Shown: positions 1 through 9,081, counted from the stretch's first letter. The stretch is 64,000 bases of DNA from CATOSP01 sp965204715 (GCA_965204715.1 OZ242009.1:372001-436000); one strand, 5' to 3'. A program made the numbers and translations. The notes: generated by a model from the letters alone, not told the origin.

Positions 1-614
1 CGGGCGGGGTCAAGATACTCAAGGAGGCGACCGGGGCCAGGATAGGAGTAGGGAGGGGAGACGCCACAGCGGTGGAGGCCGACGTTGGAGAGGGAACCAA
101 CGTGGTTGACGAGGCATTGACCGGCGGGGAGGTGTTCGACCTTGGAGGGCGGCGGGTCCGCGCTATCGCCACACCGGGGCACACGGCGGGGACTATGTGC
201 TACCTGGTGGAGGAGGAGGGCGTCCTGTTTACCGGGGACCACATCATGGGCCAGGGCACGGTGGTGGTGCGGAGCGACGAGGGCGGTTCTATGGCCCAGC
301 ACGTCGCGTCCCTTGAGATGCTGCTGGATATGGACGTGCGGACGGTCATTTCCGGGCACGGGCCGGTGATGACCGACCCAATGGCGCAGATACCGGAGTT
401 AGTCCGTCACCGGCAGGAACGGGAGACGCAGATTCTGGACATGGTAAGGCATGGCATGGGAGGCGTGGACGACCTGGTGGACAGGATTTACGGGGAGTCG
501 AGTGAGCGGCGGCTGTGGCTGGCCCGCCATCAGGTAGTGTCCCATCTGAAGAAGTTAGAGGATGAGGGGCGTGTCGTTGCCGCGGAAGAGGGGGTGACTT
601 ACCGGGCTGCGTAA
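1..614 (+). CDS. MBL-fold metallo-hydrolase with C-terminal winged-helix-like tail (5' partial)
   Basis: Carboxy-terminal 200 or so residues of a metallo-beta-lactamase-fold hydrolase. The frame is open from base 3, so the gene starts outside the window and the first HxHxDH metal motif is not visible. Later metal ligands are seen: TPGHT (about base 170), LFTGDH with the bridging Asp (about base 230) and ISGHG (about base 350). After the core come some 80 residues ending in HLKKLEDEGRVV, which looks like the winged-helix tail of LACTB2-type hydrolases. Substrate (hydroxyacyl thioester, RNA or other) cannot be told. It converges on the next gene with a gap of about 20 bases. An ATG at 102 codons before the stop is internal and not a real start. 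Confidence 0.85.
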   Translation, partial: GGVKILKEATGARIGVGRGDATAVEADVGEGTNVVDEALTGGEVFDLGGRRVRAIATPGHTAGTMCYLVEEEGVLFTGDHIMGQGTVVVRSDEGGSMAQHVASLEMLLDMDVRTVISGHGPVMTDPMAQIPELVRHRQERETQILDMVRHGMGGVDDLVDRIYGESSERRLWLARHQVVSHLKKLEDEGRVVAAEEGVTYRAA

Positions 615-634
615 ATCGTTTGGGGGAGTGATCA

Positions 635-1870
635 TCATTTCGTCCACTTGCGGGTAAAGGTGACGAGATACATGGCCGTGATGAACAGGCCGATGAAGGA
701 CTGCAAGCCACCCAGGTAGCGGAGCCAATTGTTCGGATGGTCAATCCACCCGCCGTAACCCAGGGTAGTGAAGGAGACCAGGGAAAAGTAAAGGGACTGC
801 CACCAACGGTCCAACAATTGGCTGCCGTTGAAGGCCCAGAGTTCAGATAACGGGTAGAGGAAGTAGAGCAGCGCAAAGCCCAGGACGACAGCCGCGGCCG
901 TATAAATGATCCGCATGGGCCGTTCCCCGTAGCCGAAGAGCACCTCGTGGACGGCAAGCCAGAGGTAATATATCAGGGTGCGCCACCACTGGAGACTGAA
1001 GATTCGCAACGCGCGCCAGGGGTGACGCCAACTCGACCCTCCAGTCAGTTGTTCCTGGGCTTCCAGCCGTTTGCAGACCCACTCCCGGAACAGAAATTCC
1101 CCGGAAATGTCGGAGTACCCGTGGTTCTGGTGCCAGATGTTGAGTTGCCGGTAGAGCACACGAGCATTGTGATAAAACTTTATCCGCTCCCATTCGCTGA
1201 TGTGCTTGCCCCCCCAGTCGGCGCCCTCCAAATTGGTCTGCCCGTCTATTCTCACAGCTAACAGGAACGCCCCCCGCAAATCGGCCTGCATCAGGAACGC
1301 CCCCCGGAGATCGGTGCGGAACAGGTCTGCCTCCCGGAAATCGGCGCGGAGAAGATCAGCTTCCCGAAGATCAGTGTGTCCCAGGTCGGCGCCCCTAAAA
1401 CACGCGCCCCGAAGGTCCATCTCGGACAGTTTGGCCGAGTTGAAGTTGCGGAAGGTCAGGTCGAGGCCGCTGGCAGTCCCGCCGTTGGCGCATATCAACC
1501 GCTCAACGTCTTCGCGGGACACAGGTTCCTTACCGGATAGCACGTCGTCCCGGCCCCACTGTTTCAACCACCAATCGACTGCTTCTTTCGTGTGGGGCAA
1601 AGGTCCTTCCTGCAAATCTCCTTGCTGTTCATCCGACCGCTGCGAATTGTCCAGGTGAGACGACCGGGTGGGGGAATATGATACGTCAGAGACCAGGGAA
1701 TCCGCATGTTGCGAATGGGGAAGTACCGGGGGTTGTGCAGAAGGGCTGGAGCTTGCAGGAGAGGGTGAGACACCGCCACCGGAAGGGATATTTTCCGGGT
1801 TTTCGCCGCTAACGTCGTTGCGGGCAAACTCTTCGCGGGAGTGCCAGCACCTTTCGGAGCTTCGAGTCAA
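635..1870 (-). CDS. Pentapeptide-repeat protein fused to a two-helix potassium-channel domain
   Basis: 411 residues. The first 100 or so are low-complexity (Ser/Pro/Gln rich) and probably disordered. Residues about 135-215 form a run of A(D/N)LXX pentapeptide repeats (LREADLLRADFREADLFRTD), which build a right-handed quadrilateral beta-helix. The last 110 residues hold two hydrophobic helices flanking a re-entrant pore loop with the potassium filter signature TTLGYG, as in Ion_trans_2 channels. Known family logic suggests an inner-membrane K+ conducting pore; the repeat domain would sit in the cytoplasm as a sensor or scaffold, which is inference. The start shown gives the longest frame; an internal start that drops the disordered leader is possible. 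Confidence 0.85.
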   Translation of the reverse strand: MTRSSERCWHSREEFARNDVSGENPENIPSGGGVSPSPASSSPSAQPPVLPHSQHADSLVSDVSYSPTRSSHLDNSQRSDEQQGDLQEGPLPHTKEAVDWWLKQWGRDDVLSGKEPVSREDVERLICANGGTASGLDLTFRNFNSAKLSEMDLRGACFRGADLGHTDLREADLLRADFREADLFRTDLRGAFLMQADLRGAFLLAVRIDGQTNLEGADWGGKHISEWERIKFYHNARVLYRQLNIWHQNHGYSDISGEFLFREWVCKRLEAQEQLTGGSSWRHPWRALRIFSLQWWRTLIYYLWLAVHEVLFGYGERPMRIIYTAAAVVLGFALLYFLYPLSELWAFNGSQLLDRWWQSLYFSLVSFTTLGYGGWIDHPNNWLRYLGGLQSFIGLFITAMYLVTFTRKWTK

Positions 1871-1900
1871 TTCCGTTTTCCTTCGTTTCCGTCGAAATGA

Positions 1901-2761
1901 TCAGCCAACCCTGCCGGGGCCTGCCTGTCCCCCAGGGGCAGTCAGGAAAGCCCGTATGTCATCGGCGTACTTGACCTCTGAATCGTCCTCGGGCTGGTAG
2001 TCCAGGTACTTCCGGGCGCTGGTCAGGGACCAGAAGGCGCGGGCGTTGTCGCTGATTCCGTAGACCACCAGCCAAGGTATGCCGTGCTCGTTTTCGATAG
2101 ACGGGGTCTCCAGCGCTTTGGTGAACAACTGGGTGAGGTCGCGGGGACTGATGTATGCGCCCAGGTCCCGCTTGTAGCCTTCCGGGTCGCCGGGGAAGTC
2201 CTCCACCCGGATCTCCCGGGGAGCGCCGATGCGGACCATGACCACCTCCATCTTACGTCCGAACACGCCGGAGGCGAACAGGAACCCGATGTGCTCGTAG
2301 GTCGCCTTGGCCCAACCGTAGAAGTTGTCGGAAAGGGGCAGCTTGTAAGGGTCAAGGTTCTCCAGCCTTCGCTCGTGAATCAGGGCATGCTCGTACCAGT
2401 CGGCGGCATGGTTGGAACTGGCCATGACCACCCGACTGGCGCCCGCTTCGTAGGCCGAGCGGAATACGTTGTAGGCCATCGCCACGTTGACCTGCTCATC
2501 ATAGAAGTCGTCCAGGGGAGTACCGCGGCGGCGCTTGTAAGCCAGGTGGACGGCCGAGTCCTGTCCCTGGAACAGGTGGGCATACGCTCCCAGGTCCGGG
2601 CCGCTCAGGTCGGTTATGGCGACGTTGGCGACTTCGCGCCCTTCCCGGTCGCTCCCCTTCACGTCCGCCAGGGTCATGTCATACTGCTCCCGGAATGTTG
2701 GAAGAAGCTGGGAGGCGACGTATCCGGTTGCGCCGGTCAGCAGGACCTTGCGATCTGGCAC
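1901..2761 (-). CDS. NAD(P)-dependent epimerase/dehydratase (extended SDR)
   Basis: 286 residues, the usual size for short atypical or extended SDRs of the uronate-dehydrogenase/epimerase type. The Rossmann nucleotide motif GATGYVA is at residues 10-16, an Asp (LADVKG) closes the second strand as expected for NAD binding, and an active-site pair appears as MASSNHAADWY followed by YGWAKATYE (the YxxxK motif). It would oxidise, epimerise or dehydrate a sugar or similar hydroxy compound in the cytoplasm; the substrate is not predictable. It lies about 30 bases from the channel gene on the same strand, so they may share a transcript. Upstream of the start is a purine run (GGAGACC) that can serve as ribosome-binding site. 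Confidence 0.85.
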   Translation of the reverse strand: MPDRKVLLTGATGYVASQLLPTFREQYDMTLADVKGSDREGREVANVAITDLSGPDLGAYAHLFQGQDSAVHLAYKRRRGTPLDDFYDEQVNVAMAYNVFRSAYEAGASRVVMASSNHAADWYEHALIHERRLENLDPYKLPLSDNFYGWAKATYEHIGFLFASGVFGRKMEVVMVRIGAPREIRVEDFPGDPEGYKRDLGAYISPRDLTQLFTKALETPSIENEHGIPWLVVYGISDNARAFWSLTSARKYLDYQPEDDSEVKYADDIRAFLTAPGGQAGPGRVG

Positions 2762-2962
2762 TAGGATGGTCTCCTTTCGCCCCTGGCATCAATACCGGGG
2801 AGAATCCGCCGGTCGGGAAGAGTGAGGCGCAATTACGTGAAACAACTATTATATGATCCATTGCAAGTACACCAGAAACCGGGCCGGAACGCAACCGGAT
2901 AAGGCCGAAACCGCCATTCCGGGATAGCAGATGCTCAGCCGAGTCGTATATAATCGCCCCCT

Positions 2963-4201
2963 ATGTCGCCGGACTTGCCAAAACTTCGCCCGCTCAATCC
3001 CCAATGGGTCAATATGCAGGGGCAGCCGATGCTTGCGTTGCAGGACCCGCTGCGGCTGGCTGACGGTTCCCTGATGGTGCCAGAGCCAATCGCGCCCCTG
3101 CTGGCCCTGATGGACGGGACCCGGGACCTGGATGCGCTGCGGTTGGGTCTGGAGATTCGGACGGGCATCGGACTTACCGCGGCCCAGTTGCAGCACCTGG
3201 TGGACCAGTTGGACGAGGCGTACCTGCTGGACAGCCCTCTGTTCCGCCGCGTGCTGGCGGAGAAACTGCAACGGTACCGGGATGCGCCCTATCGCGCTCC
3301 CGCCTTTGCCGGGGAAATCTACCCCGCCGGCGCTTCAGCGCTGATGGCCGTCTTTGACGATTACTGCAAAGACGGCGGAGAGCCGGGCGCCGCCGAGAGC
3401 GGCCGGGTGGTTGGCATTATCAGCCCCCACATCGACTATCACCGGGGCTGGAAGTCCTACGCCCGGGTGTGGCAACCGGCAAGAGCGGCGATAGAAGACG
3501 CGGAGCTGGTCATCATCCTGGGCACGGACCATGCGGGCGCGCCGGGGCGGCTCACCCTGACCCGGCAGAGCTACGCCACGCCCCTGGGGACGTTGCCCAC
3601 CGACACGGGGCTGGTGGACCAACTGGCGGAAATCCTGGGGGAAGAGGCCGCCTTCGAGGAAGAGGTACACCACATCGGCGAGCATTCGGTGGAGCTTGCG
3701 GCGGTGTGGCTACACTACATAGCGGGGGGCAAGCCCAAGACGGTACTGCCAGCGCTGTGCGGGTTCCCGGAGATTCTGACTGAGACTGGCGAGACGGGAC
3801 CTCGCATCGGCGAGGCACTGGCTTTGCTGGCAGAGGTCGCCTCACAAAAGCCGACGCTGGTGGTGGCTGCCGGAGACATAAGCCACGTCGGGCCGGCCTT
3901 CGGCGATTCGTGGGCGTTCGACGCGGCGGCCAAGGGCCGAGTCAGGGAATCGGACGACGCCTGGTTGGAGATTGCCTGTTCGGGGGACAAGTCGAGGATG
4001 GAAGAACACCTGCGGCAGAACGGCGATCCCACCAGGATCTGCGGCGTTAGTCCCATACTCTACATGATGGCCATCCTGGGCGACCTCCGATTGGGGCGCG
4101 GGGCAGGCGTGCCCGGCAGGGTGGTTACTTACGAACAGTGCCCGGCTGACGAGGAGTTCGGCTCCCTGGTGTCCATCGCCGGCGCGCTGTATCCGGGATA
4201 G
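2963..4201 (+). CDS. MEMO1-family protein (AmmeMemoRadiSam system protein B type)
   Basis: 412 residues. Residues about 1-105 are a helical amino-terminal extension; residues about 110-412 match the MEMO1 family: SPHIDYHRGW (about residue 155), LGTDHAG, the metal/redox histidine region HHIGEHSVELA, and AAGDISHVGPAFGD. The family shares the fold of extradiol ring-cleaving dioxygenases and in bacteria often occurs beside an AMMECR1 protein and a radical-SAM protein; neither partner is in this window, so the role is open. The leader may be a PqqD-like or winged-helix domain. The start ATG at 2963 is the first in the frame. It is divergent from the epimerase gene with about 200 bases between them. 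Confidence 0.85.
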   Translation: MSPDLPKLRPLNPQWVNMQGQPMLALQDPLRLADGSLMVPEPIAPLLALMDGTRDLDALRLGLEIRTGIGLTAAQLQHLVDQLDEAYLLDSPLFRRVLAEKLQRYRDAPYRAPAFAGEIYPAGASALMAVFDDYCKDGGEPGAAESGRVVGIISPHIDYHRGWKSYARVWQPARAAIEDAELVIILGTDHAGAPGRLTLTRQSYATPLGTLPTDTGLVDQLAEILGEEAAFEEEVHHIGEHSVELAAVWLHYIAGGKPKTVLPALCGFPEILTETGETGPRIGEALALLAEVASQKPTLVVAAGDISHVGPAFGDSWAFDAAAKGRVRESDDAWLEIACSGDKSRMEEHLRQNGDPTRICGVSPILYMMAILGDLRLGRGAGVPGRVVTYEQCPADEEFGSLVSIAGALYPG

Positions 4202-4218
4202 GGGTTGGGCAACCACCA

Positions 4219-4290
4219 CTGGAGACGGATCTTATCCGCCGCCCCCGGCCGGCAAGGCTGTATGGGGCGGCGTTCTCAGTGAGGGTTGCC
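4219..4290. repeat. Dispersed repeat family II, copy 1
   Basis: A stretch with GGAGACGGAT, TCCGCCGC, GGCCGGCA and TGGGGCGGCGTTCTCAG in that order. The same blocks in the same order occur at 51787-51864 (there GGAGACGGAT and GCGGCGTTCTCAG), and the last two blocks recur near 18393; the final block recurs at 39588. All four lie between genes. This looks like a short interspersed non-coding repeat; no open frame is shared. Confidence 0.6.
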
Positions 4291-4350
4291 CCTACGCCCG
4301 GCCGCGTCTTGTCCGCCTGTTGCGGGCGTGATATTCTAGTTTGACAGCAA

Positions 4351-4422
4351 GCCCCCGTAGCTCAGCGGATAGAGTGCTGGCCTCCGGAGCCAGAGACGAG
4401 AGTTCGATTCTCTCCGGGGGTA
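4351..4422 (+). tRNA. tRNA-Arg (anticodon CCG)
   Basis: Full cloverleaf by eye: acceptor GCCCCCG with CGGGGGT (first pair is a G-U), D arm with AGCTCAGCGGATAGAG, anticodon stem CTGGC/GCCAG with loop CTCCGGA giving anticodon CCG, T stem GAGAG/CTCTC with loop TTCGATT. Discriminator base A at 4422. CCA is not encoded directly after it. It reads CGG arginine codons, which are common in this GC-rich genome. Confidence 0.95.
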
Positions 4423-4527
4423 CTACCACAGGTACAGATAGGCTTACCCGCTTCCGAATGAACGGCTGCACGGCCACCGCCTCTGAAGGCAGAGCCACAG
4501 CAGTTCTCCCCTCTCAACAATACGCGC

Positions 4528-4602
4528 CGGGGCGTGGCCCAGCGGTAGGGCGCCTGGTTTGGGACCAGGAGGTCGGCAGTTCGAGTCTGCCCGCCCCGAC
4601 CA
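4528..4602 (+). tRNA. tRNA-Pro (anticodon UGG)
   Basis: Acceptor CGGGGCG pairs with CGCCCCG, anticodon stem CCTGG/CCAGG with loop TTTGGGA giving anticodon UGG, T stem GGCAG/CTGCC with loop TTCGAGT. Discriminator A, and CCA is encoded (4600-4602). It lies 105 bases after tRNA-Arg on the same strand and could be co-transcribed with it. Confidence 0.95.
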
Positions 4603-4926
4603 TTTGACCCCATCAGTCCTGCATCGGGGCAAGACGCACCTTCCCGCTATCACCCATTCCATTGTCTTGTCATGTCCGGCGCCACAGACGATCCAGGATG
4701 CACGCTGTTCTGAGACTACCTTCCCACTGACTGATTAACGTCGCAGAAAACATATATCTTTGACGATTACGGAGCATATAGTGGCGTAGGTCCACATACA
4801 CTGCTGGTTTTTGCATACTCATAAGTCCAGCATTTATTACGAAAACCATCCTATTTATTCGTTAGATTGTGTGTATTACTAATAGTATTATCGATTTACT
4901 ATTATCGATACATTCTATTATCTCCA
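4603..4926. other. Gene-free stretch, strongly AT-rich from about 4740
   Basis: No credible gene. From about 4740 to 4960 base composition drops to strongly AT-rich (runs such as TATTACTAATAGTATTATCG), unlike the flanks. A similar but diverged AT-rich block stands before the second copy of the importer operon (about 9210-9335). AT-rich DNA just upstream of a promoter can act as an UP element or be bound by nucleoid proteins; this is inference. Confidence 0.5.
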
Positions 4927-4956
4927 TTGACATCCTGATTATGTATAGCATATATT
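4927..4956 (+). promoter_or_regulatory. Sigma-70-type promoter of importer operon copy 1
   Basis: -35 TTGACA at 4927-4932, 18-base spacer, -10 TATATT at 4951-4956. The second operon copy has the identical boxes and spacer at 9310-9339, which supports function. Expected transcription start is near 4963, giving a leader of about 70 bases ahead of the GTG start at 5036. The leader (CACTGGTGGTCAAC onwards) is also conserved between copies. Confidence 0.75.
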
Positions 4957-5035
4957 CATGCGAACACCCCGGCCCTCGATCACTGGTGGTCAACAACGAA
5001 TTCGTTCACTGCTAGCATAAGGAGGCCAGGAAACC

Positions 5036-6895
5036 GTGCTGAGACGACGCAAGAAATCCCAATGGACTACATTGACCTTAACTCTTGTAGCCCTGATGAC
5101 GCTGTTCATCGTGGCGTGCGGAGGGGCGGCGGAGCAGCCCGCTGCCCCGGCTGTGGAGGCGACCAAAGTGCCGGACGCCATCCCACAGCAAGGAATCGCC
5201 AACACTCCCGTACCGCAGGCGGAAAAGGCCGATTCGATGGCGGCGGCTACAAAAGCGCCGGCCCAGAAGATGGAGCAGGCCACGCCGGTGGTGGCAATGG
5301 CCCCGGGGCACGAGGACATCGTGAGCGCGAAGGACACCTTCAGGTTCGTATCTGCGGTGGAGCCGGACACCGTGGGCGGGGCGCATGTGCTTTGCAGCGG
5401 CAGTTGGGCCGAGACAGTGTGCGACGACATTGTCAGCGACCCTCTGACCTGGGTGGACAACGACACCTTTGAGATTGTCCCTTTGCAGGGATTCGAGGAC
5501 TGGGAGCAGCTTGAGCCCAATAAGTGGCGGTTCAAGCTGAGGGAAGGAGTCACTTTCCACAACGGGACGGAGTGGAATGCCGACCACGCAGCTTTCTGGA
5601 TCTCCTATGCCGGCGATGAAGAGACCAGGGGCCACGGCTTCGGCAACGACTTCACCTTCCACGGTGTGTTCAGCGGCGTGGCCGTGGATCCTATGACCCT
5701 GGACATCGTATGCAAGGATGCCTGTCCCATCCTCCCGCGGACCACCATCTTCACTAAGTTTTTGGACAAGGACTGGTTCCAGAACGCCTCGGAGGACGAC
5801 ATCCTGACCCAGTCTCCGGGCCTTGGCCCATACAAGCTCATCGCCTGGGAGAGGGAGCAGCGGATCGTCCTGGAAGCTTATGAGAACTACAAGCCCAACC
5901 CGAATGCCAAAGACGCCAGGGCGCCCATAGTGCAGCACGTCATCCAGTTCTGGCGGAACGAGGACCTGACCAGGGCGGCGATGATTGCGACGGGGGAGGC
6001 CGACCTGGCCGAAATATCCCTGGACGACATCGACAAGGTGCCGAAGTACAAGGTCTCGACCAACAACGAGTCCATCAACTACCCCATCGACACGATCTAC
6101 CATCCGGAGTTGCGCAAGTGGGAGGTGCGGATGGCCCTGAACCTGGGGCTGGACTGCGAGACCCTGGTGGAGCAGCTCTACAAGAACTTGTTCACCTGCT
6201 ATGGGAACATCGCCCAGAGGGGCACGGTGGGAATCAACGATCAGAACTCCGCCTACCTGGGCTATGACCCGGAGAGGGCCAAGCAGTTGCTCAAGGAGGC
6301 CAACTACGACCCGGCCAACGAGATCGTGCTGACCATCGGAGTGGCAGACTTCCCCAAGAGCATCGAGTATGCTGAGGCCGCGGTGAACTACTGGAAGGAA
6401 ATCGGGATGAACGTCACCCTGAATGTGGCCGACATCTCGGTGCGGCGGCAAATAGGACGCTCCAACTGCGCCTATGGACGGACGCGCGCGGAGATCGAAA
6501 ACGCGCCGGGCAATGACCTCAGAGAGAAGTGCCGCAACCTGGGGCCAAGCACCCACGGCGGGGCCAGCGCCGCCACATCGGGTCTGACCACTACGCGGAC
6601 CTCCACCGAGTCCCTGGACTTCTCCCGGCAGGCGCTTCTGCGGAACTGGTGCTTTTACGTGGGCCGGATCTGCGACAGTGAACTGACCGCGAAGATTGAC
6701 ATAGCGGTGGCCACCGAGACGGGTCCGCTGCGCGAGGAGCGTCTGGCGGAAATCGCCCAGTACGCTCACGACAACGCGCACTTCGTGTTCCACTTCATTA
6801 ACGTGGTGGTGTACGCGATGGCCGAGGACCTAGAGTGGGAACCCTACTACGCGCCGCGGCTGAGGGCCAACACCGTTTACTTCAGCGAGCAGTAA
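5036..6895 (+). CDS. ABC transporter family 5 extracellular solute-binding lipoprotein (copy 1)
   Basis: 619 residues. Starts at GTG with AAGGAGG eleven bases upstream, the same start context as copy 2. Signal peptide with lipobox FIVAC (Cys about residue 28) anchors the protein outside the membrane, followed by a Pro/Ala-rich linker to about residue 90. The rest is an SBP_bac_5 (DppA/OppA-like) domain: VCDDIVSDPLTWVDND near its start, KLREGVTFHNG, LGPYKLIAWERE, ending with FHFINVVVYAMAEDLEW. Several paired cysteines (VCKDACPIL, DCETLVEQLYKNLFTCYG) are conserved in copy 2 and may form disulfides. Ligand is probably a peptide or other small organic molecule. First gene of an operon with two permease genes. 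Confidence 0.92.
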   Translation: MLRRRKKSQWTTLTLTLVALMTLFIVACGGAAEQPAAPAVEATKVPDAIPQQGIANTPVPQAEKADSMAAATKAPAQKMEQATPVVAMAPGHEDIVSAKDTFRFVSAVEPDTVGGAHVLCSGSWAETVCDDIVSDPLTWVDNDTFEIVPLQGFEDWEQLEPNKWRFKLREGVTFHNGTEWNADHAAFWISYAGDEETRGHGFGNDFTFHGVFSGVAVDPMTLDIVCKDACPILPRTTIFTKFLDKDWFQNASEDDILTQSPGLGPYKLIAWEREQRIVLEAYENYKPNPNAKDARAPIVQHVIQFWRNEDLTRAAMIATGEADLAEISLDDIDKVPKYKVSTNNESINYPIDTIYHPELRKWEVRMALNLGLDCETLVEQLYKNLFTCYGNIAQRGTVGINDQNSAYLGYDPERAKQLLKEANYDPANEIVLTIGVADFPKSIEYAEAAVNYWKEIGMNVTLNVADISVRRQIGRSNCAYGRTRAEIENAPGNDLREKCRNLGPSTHGGASAATSGLTTTRTSTESLDFSRQALLRNWCFYVGRICDSELTAKIDIAVATETGPLREERLAEIAQYAHDNAHFVFHFINVVVYAMAEDLEWEPYYAPRLRANTVYFSEQ

Positions 6896-6922
6896 GCGGC
6901 TGACCGGTCAAGCCGACCGAAG

Positions 6923-6959
6923 GACCGTGCCCCGGGTTGCCTGCTCTCGGGGCACGGTC
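6923..6959 (+). promoter_or_regulatory. Intercistronic stem-loop after binding-protein gene, copy 1
   Basis: GACCGTGCCCCG pairs perfectly with CGGGGCACGGTC (12 bp, 13-base loop), without a following T-run. A hairpin with a different sequence but the same position is found in copy 2 (11308-11338). Such stem-loops after a binding-protein gene usually protect the upstream message or partly stop transcription, so that binding protein exceeds permease. This use is inferred. Confidence 0.65.
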
Positions 6960-6970
6960 ACTTGTGAAGG

Positions 6971-6998
6971 TAAATCCCCTCTTTCGCGGGAATGACAG
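6971..6998. repeat. Dispersed palindromic repeat family I, copy 1
   Basis: Contains CCCTCTTTCGCGGGAATGAC, a decayed form of the palindromic block (CCCGCTTTCGCGGGAATGAC) that recurs near 12411, 31661, 39950, 50917 and, inverted and diverged, 60187. All copies are between genes. Confidence 0.6.
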
Positions 6999-7094
6999 CA
7001 GGAAGGCATAAGCGGAGATAGCGAGGTTGCGGGTTTTTTCGGATTAGCGAGCAATCCAGAGATATTACGGCGATTACCGGTCTGAGGTAAAGAC

Positions 7095-8024
7095 GTGCGC
7101 AACTACATGATCCGGCGTGTAGGTCACTCGGTGTTCATAGTTTTGGGGTTGATGGCGCTGCTGTTCTTCGCCACCAACGTCATGGGGGACCCCATAGACT
7201 TCCTGGTGGACGACGACGCCACGCCGGAGCAGATACAGGCGCTGCGGGAAAGGTACGGGTTCAACGAGGCGTTGCACCTGCGCTTCCTGGACTTCTTCGG
7301 CGGCATCTTCAAAGGGGACTTCGGACGGTCGTACCGGCTGGGACTGAGTGCCCGGGAGCTGGTGCTGGAACGCCTGCCCAACACGGCCCTGCTCGGAGGA
7401 GTGTCCTTCGCCATCGGGTCCCTGGGTGTGCCCATCGGTATGCTGGCCGCGAGACGGCCCCGGGGCATAATGGACCGCACGGTCAACATTATGTCCTTCG
7501 CCGTGATCTCCGTGCCCAGCTTCTGGCTGGCGTTGATGCTGGTGCTGATCGTGGCCGTAGAATTGGAGTGGCTGCCCACCTCCGGCTTCGAGGGGTTGGG
7601 GCCATCCGGTTGGAAGTTCATGGTCCTGCCTGCCCTGACACTGGCCCCGACGGTTATGGGGCGCAATGCGCAAATTACCAGGGCCGTGATGATCGAGGAG
7701 ATGGGCAAGCAATACGTCTCCACGGCACGGGCCAAGGGGCTGGCAGAGCGCGCCGTACTGTGGGGCCACGTCCTCAAGAACGCATCCATCGCCATCGTTA
7801 CGGTAATGGGCGCGGAGGTGGCCGGCTTTATGAACGGGGCCACCATCACGGAGACGATTTTCGGCTGGCCTGGAATGGGCAAGCTGCTGGTGGACTCCAT
7901 CGCGGCCAGGGACCTGCCGGTAGTAACCGCCGCGCTGTTCACGGTGGCCCTAGTGGTGATGCTGGTCAACTTGATCGTGGATCTGGTGTATTCGTGGCTG
8001 GACCCCCGGATCGTGTATACATAG
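7095..8024 (+). CDS. Peptide-type ABC transporter permease, DppB/OppB family (copy 1)
   Basis: 309 residues, typical length for DppB-type permeases. An amino-terminal membrane helix (VFIVLGLMALLFFATNVM), an external loop with QIQALRERYGFNEALHLR as in the family, and then five more hydrophobic segments. The EAA loop that contacts the ATPase reads YVSTARAKGLAERAVLWGHV. Starts at GTG (MRNYMIRRVGHS), the same start as in copy 2. It forms the inner-membrane channel with the next gene. It resembles the copy 2 gene closely through the carboxy-terminal half and less in the loop around residues 30-110. Confidence 0.93.
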   Translation: MRNYMIRRVGHSVFIVLGLMALLFFATNVMGDPIDFLVDDDATPEQIQALRERYGFNEALHLRFLDFFGGIFKGDFGRSYRLGLSARELVLERLPNTALLGGVSFAIGSLGVPIGMLAARRPRGIMDRTVNIMSFAVISVPSFWLALMLVLIVAVELEWLPTSGFEGLGPSGWKFMVLPALTLAPTVMGRNAQITRAVMIEEMGKQYVSTARAKGLAERAVLWGHVLKNASIAIVTVMGAEVAGFMNGATITETIFGWPGMGKLLVDSIAARDLPVVTAALFTVALVVMLVNLIVDLVYSWLDPRIVYT

Positions 8025-8064
8025 TCCAGCATACAAAGACCCGGTTTGAGGAACTGGTAGCGAC

Positions 8065-9054
8065 ATGCAGGACTCGACAATCCTAGAACAGCCAAGGCCG
8101 AACCCGGTAATGGCCGTTTTCAGGCACCCTTTGGTACAGGCTTTCTTCAATGACCCAATTACCATGGTGTCGGGATTATTCCTGGCGGTAACGGTGCTGG
8201 CCGTCATCTTCGCCCCGATAACCTCTCCCCACGACCCCAACGACCAGCAGGTCGTGCTCCGACACTTGCCGCCATTGTCGACCGGCAACGCCATCATCAA
8301 GGAGTCCGGGGCAGCCAGGGAGAAGGAACAACGCTTCTACATCTTGGGAACGGACCACGTGGGCCGGGATATGCTCAGCCGGTTGATCTACGGAGGACGT
8401 ATCTCGATTACCGTGGGGTTCCTCGGCGTCTTCGCGTCGGGATCCATAGGCGTTTTCCTAGGGCTATTGGCAGGCTATTACCGGGGTATCGTAGACGACC
8501 TTATCATGCGGGCCGTGGACGTATTTATGACGGTGCCGCTGCTGTTCCTAGCCCTCATGGTGATTTTCATCCTGGGGCCAAGCTTCAAGAACATCATCAT
8601 CGTGTTCGCGGTGGCCCGATGGATGCTGTATTGCCGCATCGCCCGGGGGGTGGTCCTGTCGCTGCGGGAGCAGAGTTTCACCGATGCGGCGCGGGCCATC
8701 GGGGCCAGCGACCAGCGCATCCTGGCGCGGCATATCCTGCCCAACCTGTTAACTCCGATCCTGGCCCTGGCCGCCCTGGACGTGCCGGCGACGATTCTCA
8801 CTGAATCGGCCCTGAGTTTCCTGGGGTTTGGCATCCAGCCGCCGGAATCGTCCTGGGGGCTGATGCTGGCGTCCGGGCGCGGGTACATTGATACGGCTTG
8901 GTGGGTGGTGGTAGTGCCGGGCGCAGCCATCTTCGCTACGGCGCTGTCCTTCAACCTGTTCGGGGTCTGGATGCGGGCGGTCAGCGACCCGCTTCAGCGG
9001 TGGCGCTGGCTGAAGCAGACCAAGGAGTCGAAGGCGGCAGGTATCCAGTTCTAG
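8065..9054 (+). CDS. Peptide-type ABC transporter permease, DppC/OppC family (copy 1)
   Basis: 329 residues. Amino-terminal cytoplasmic segment, then six predicted membrane helices; contains LGTDHVGRDMLSRLIYGGR, the family signature after the first helix, the EAA motif DAARAIGASDQRILARHIL, and FLGFGIQPPESSWG near the end. Pairs with the upstream DppB-type permease, 40 bases away. No DppD/DppF ATPase follows; transcription ends at the hairpin at 9082. The gene ends KESKAAGIQF, as copy 2 ends KESKEAGIQF. Confidence 0.93.
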   Translation: MQDSTILEQPRPNPVMAVFRHPLVQAFFNDPITMVSGLFLAVTVLAVIFAPITSPHDPNDQQVVLRHLPPLSTGNAIIKESGAAREKEQRFYILGTDHVGRDMLSRLIYGGRISITVGFLGVFASGSIGVFLGLLAGYYRGIVDDLIMRAVDVFMTVPLLFLALMVIFILGPSFKNIIIVFAVARWMLYCRIARGVVLSLREQSFTDAARAIGASDQRILARHILPNLLTPILALAALDVPATILTESALSFLGFGIQPPESSWGLMLASGRGYIDTAWWVVVVPGAAIFATALSFNLFGVWMRAVSDPLQRWRWLKQTKESKAAGIQF

Positions 9055-9081
9055 CCGCCACACCCTTGCGATTGCATCAAC

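Noticed and set aside
4740..4926. AT-rich block considered as replication origin or attachment site
   Set aside because: No DnaA boxes, iterons or direct repeats flanking the tRNA genes were found; it more likely belongs to the importer promoter.
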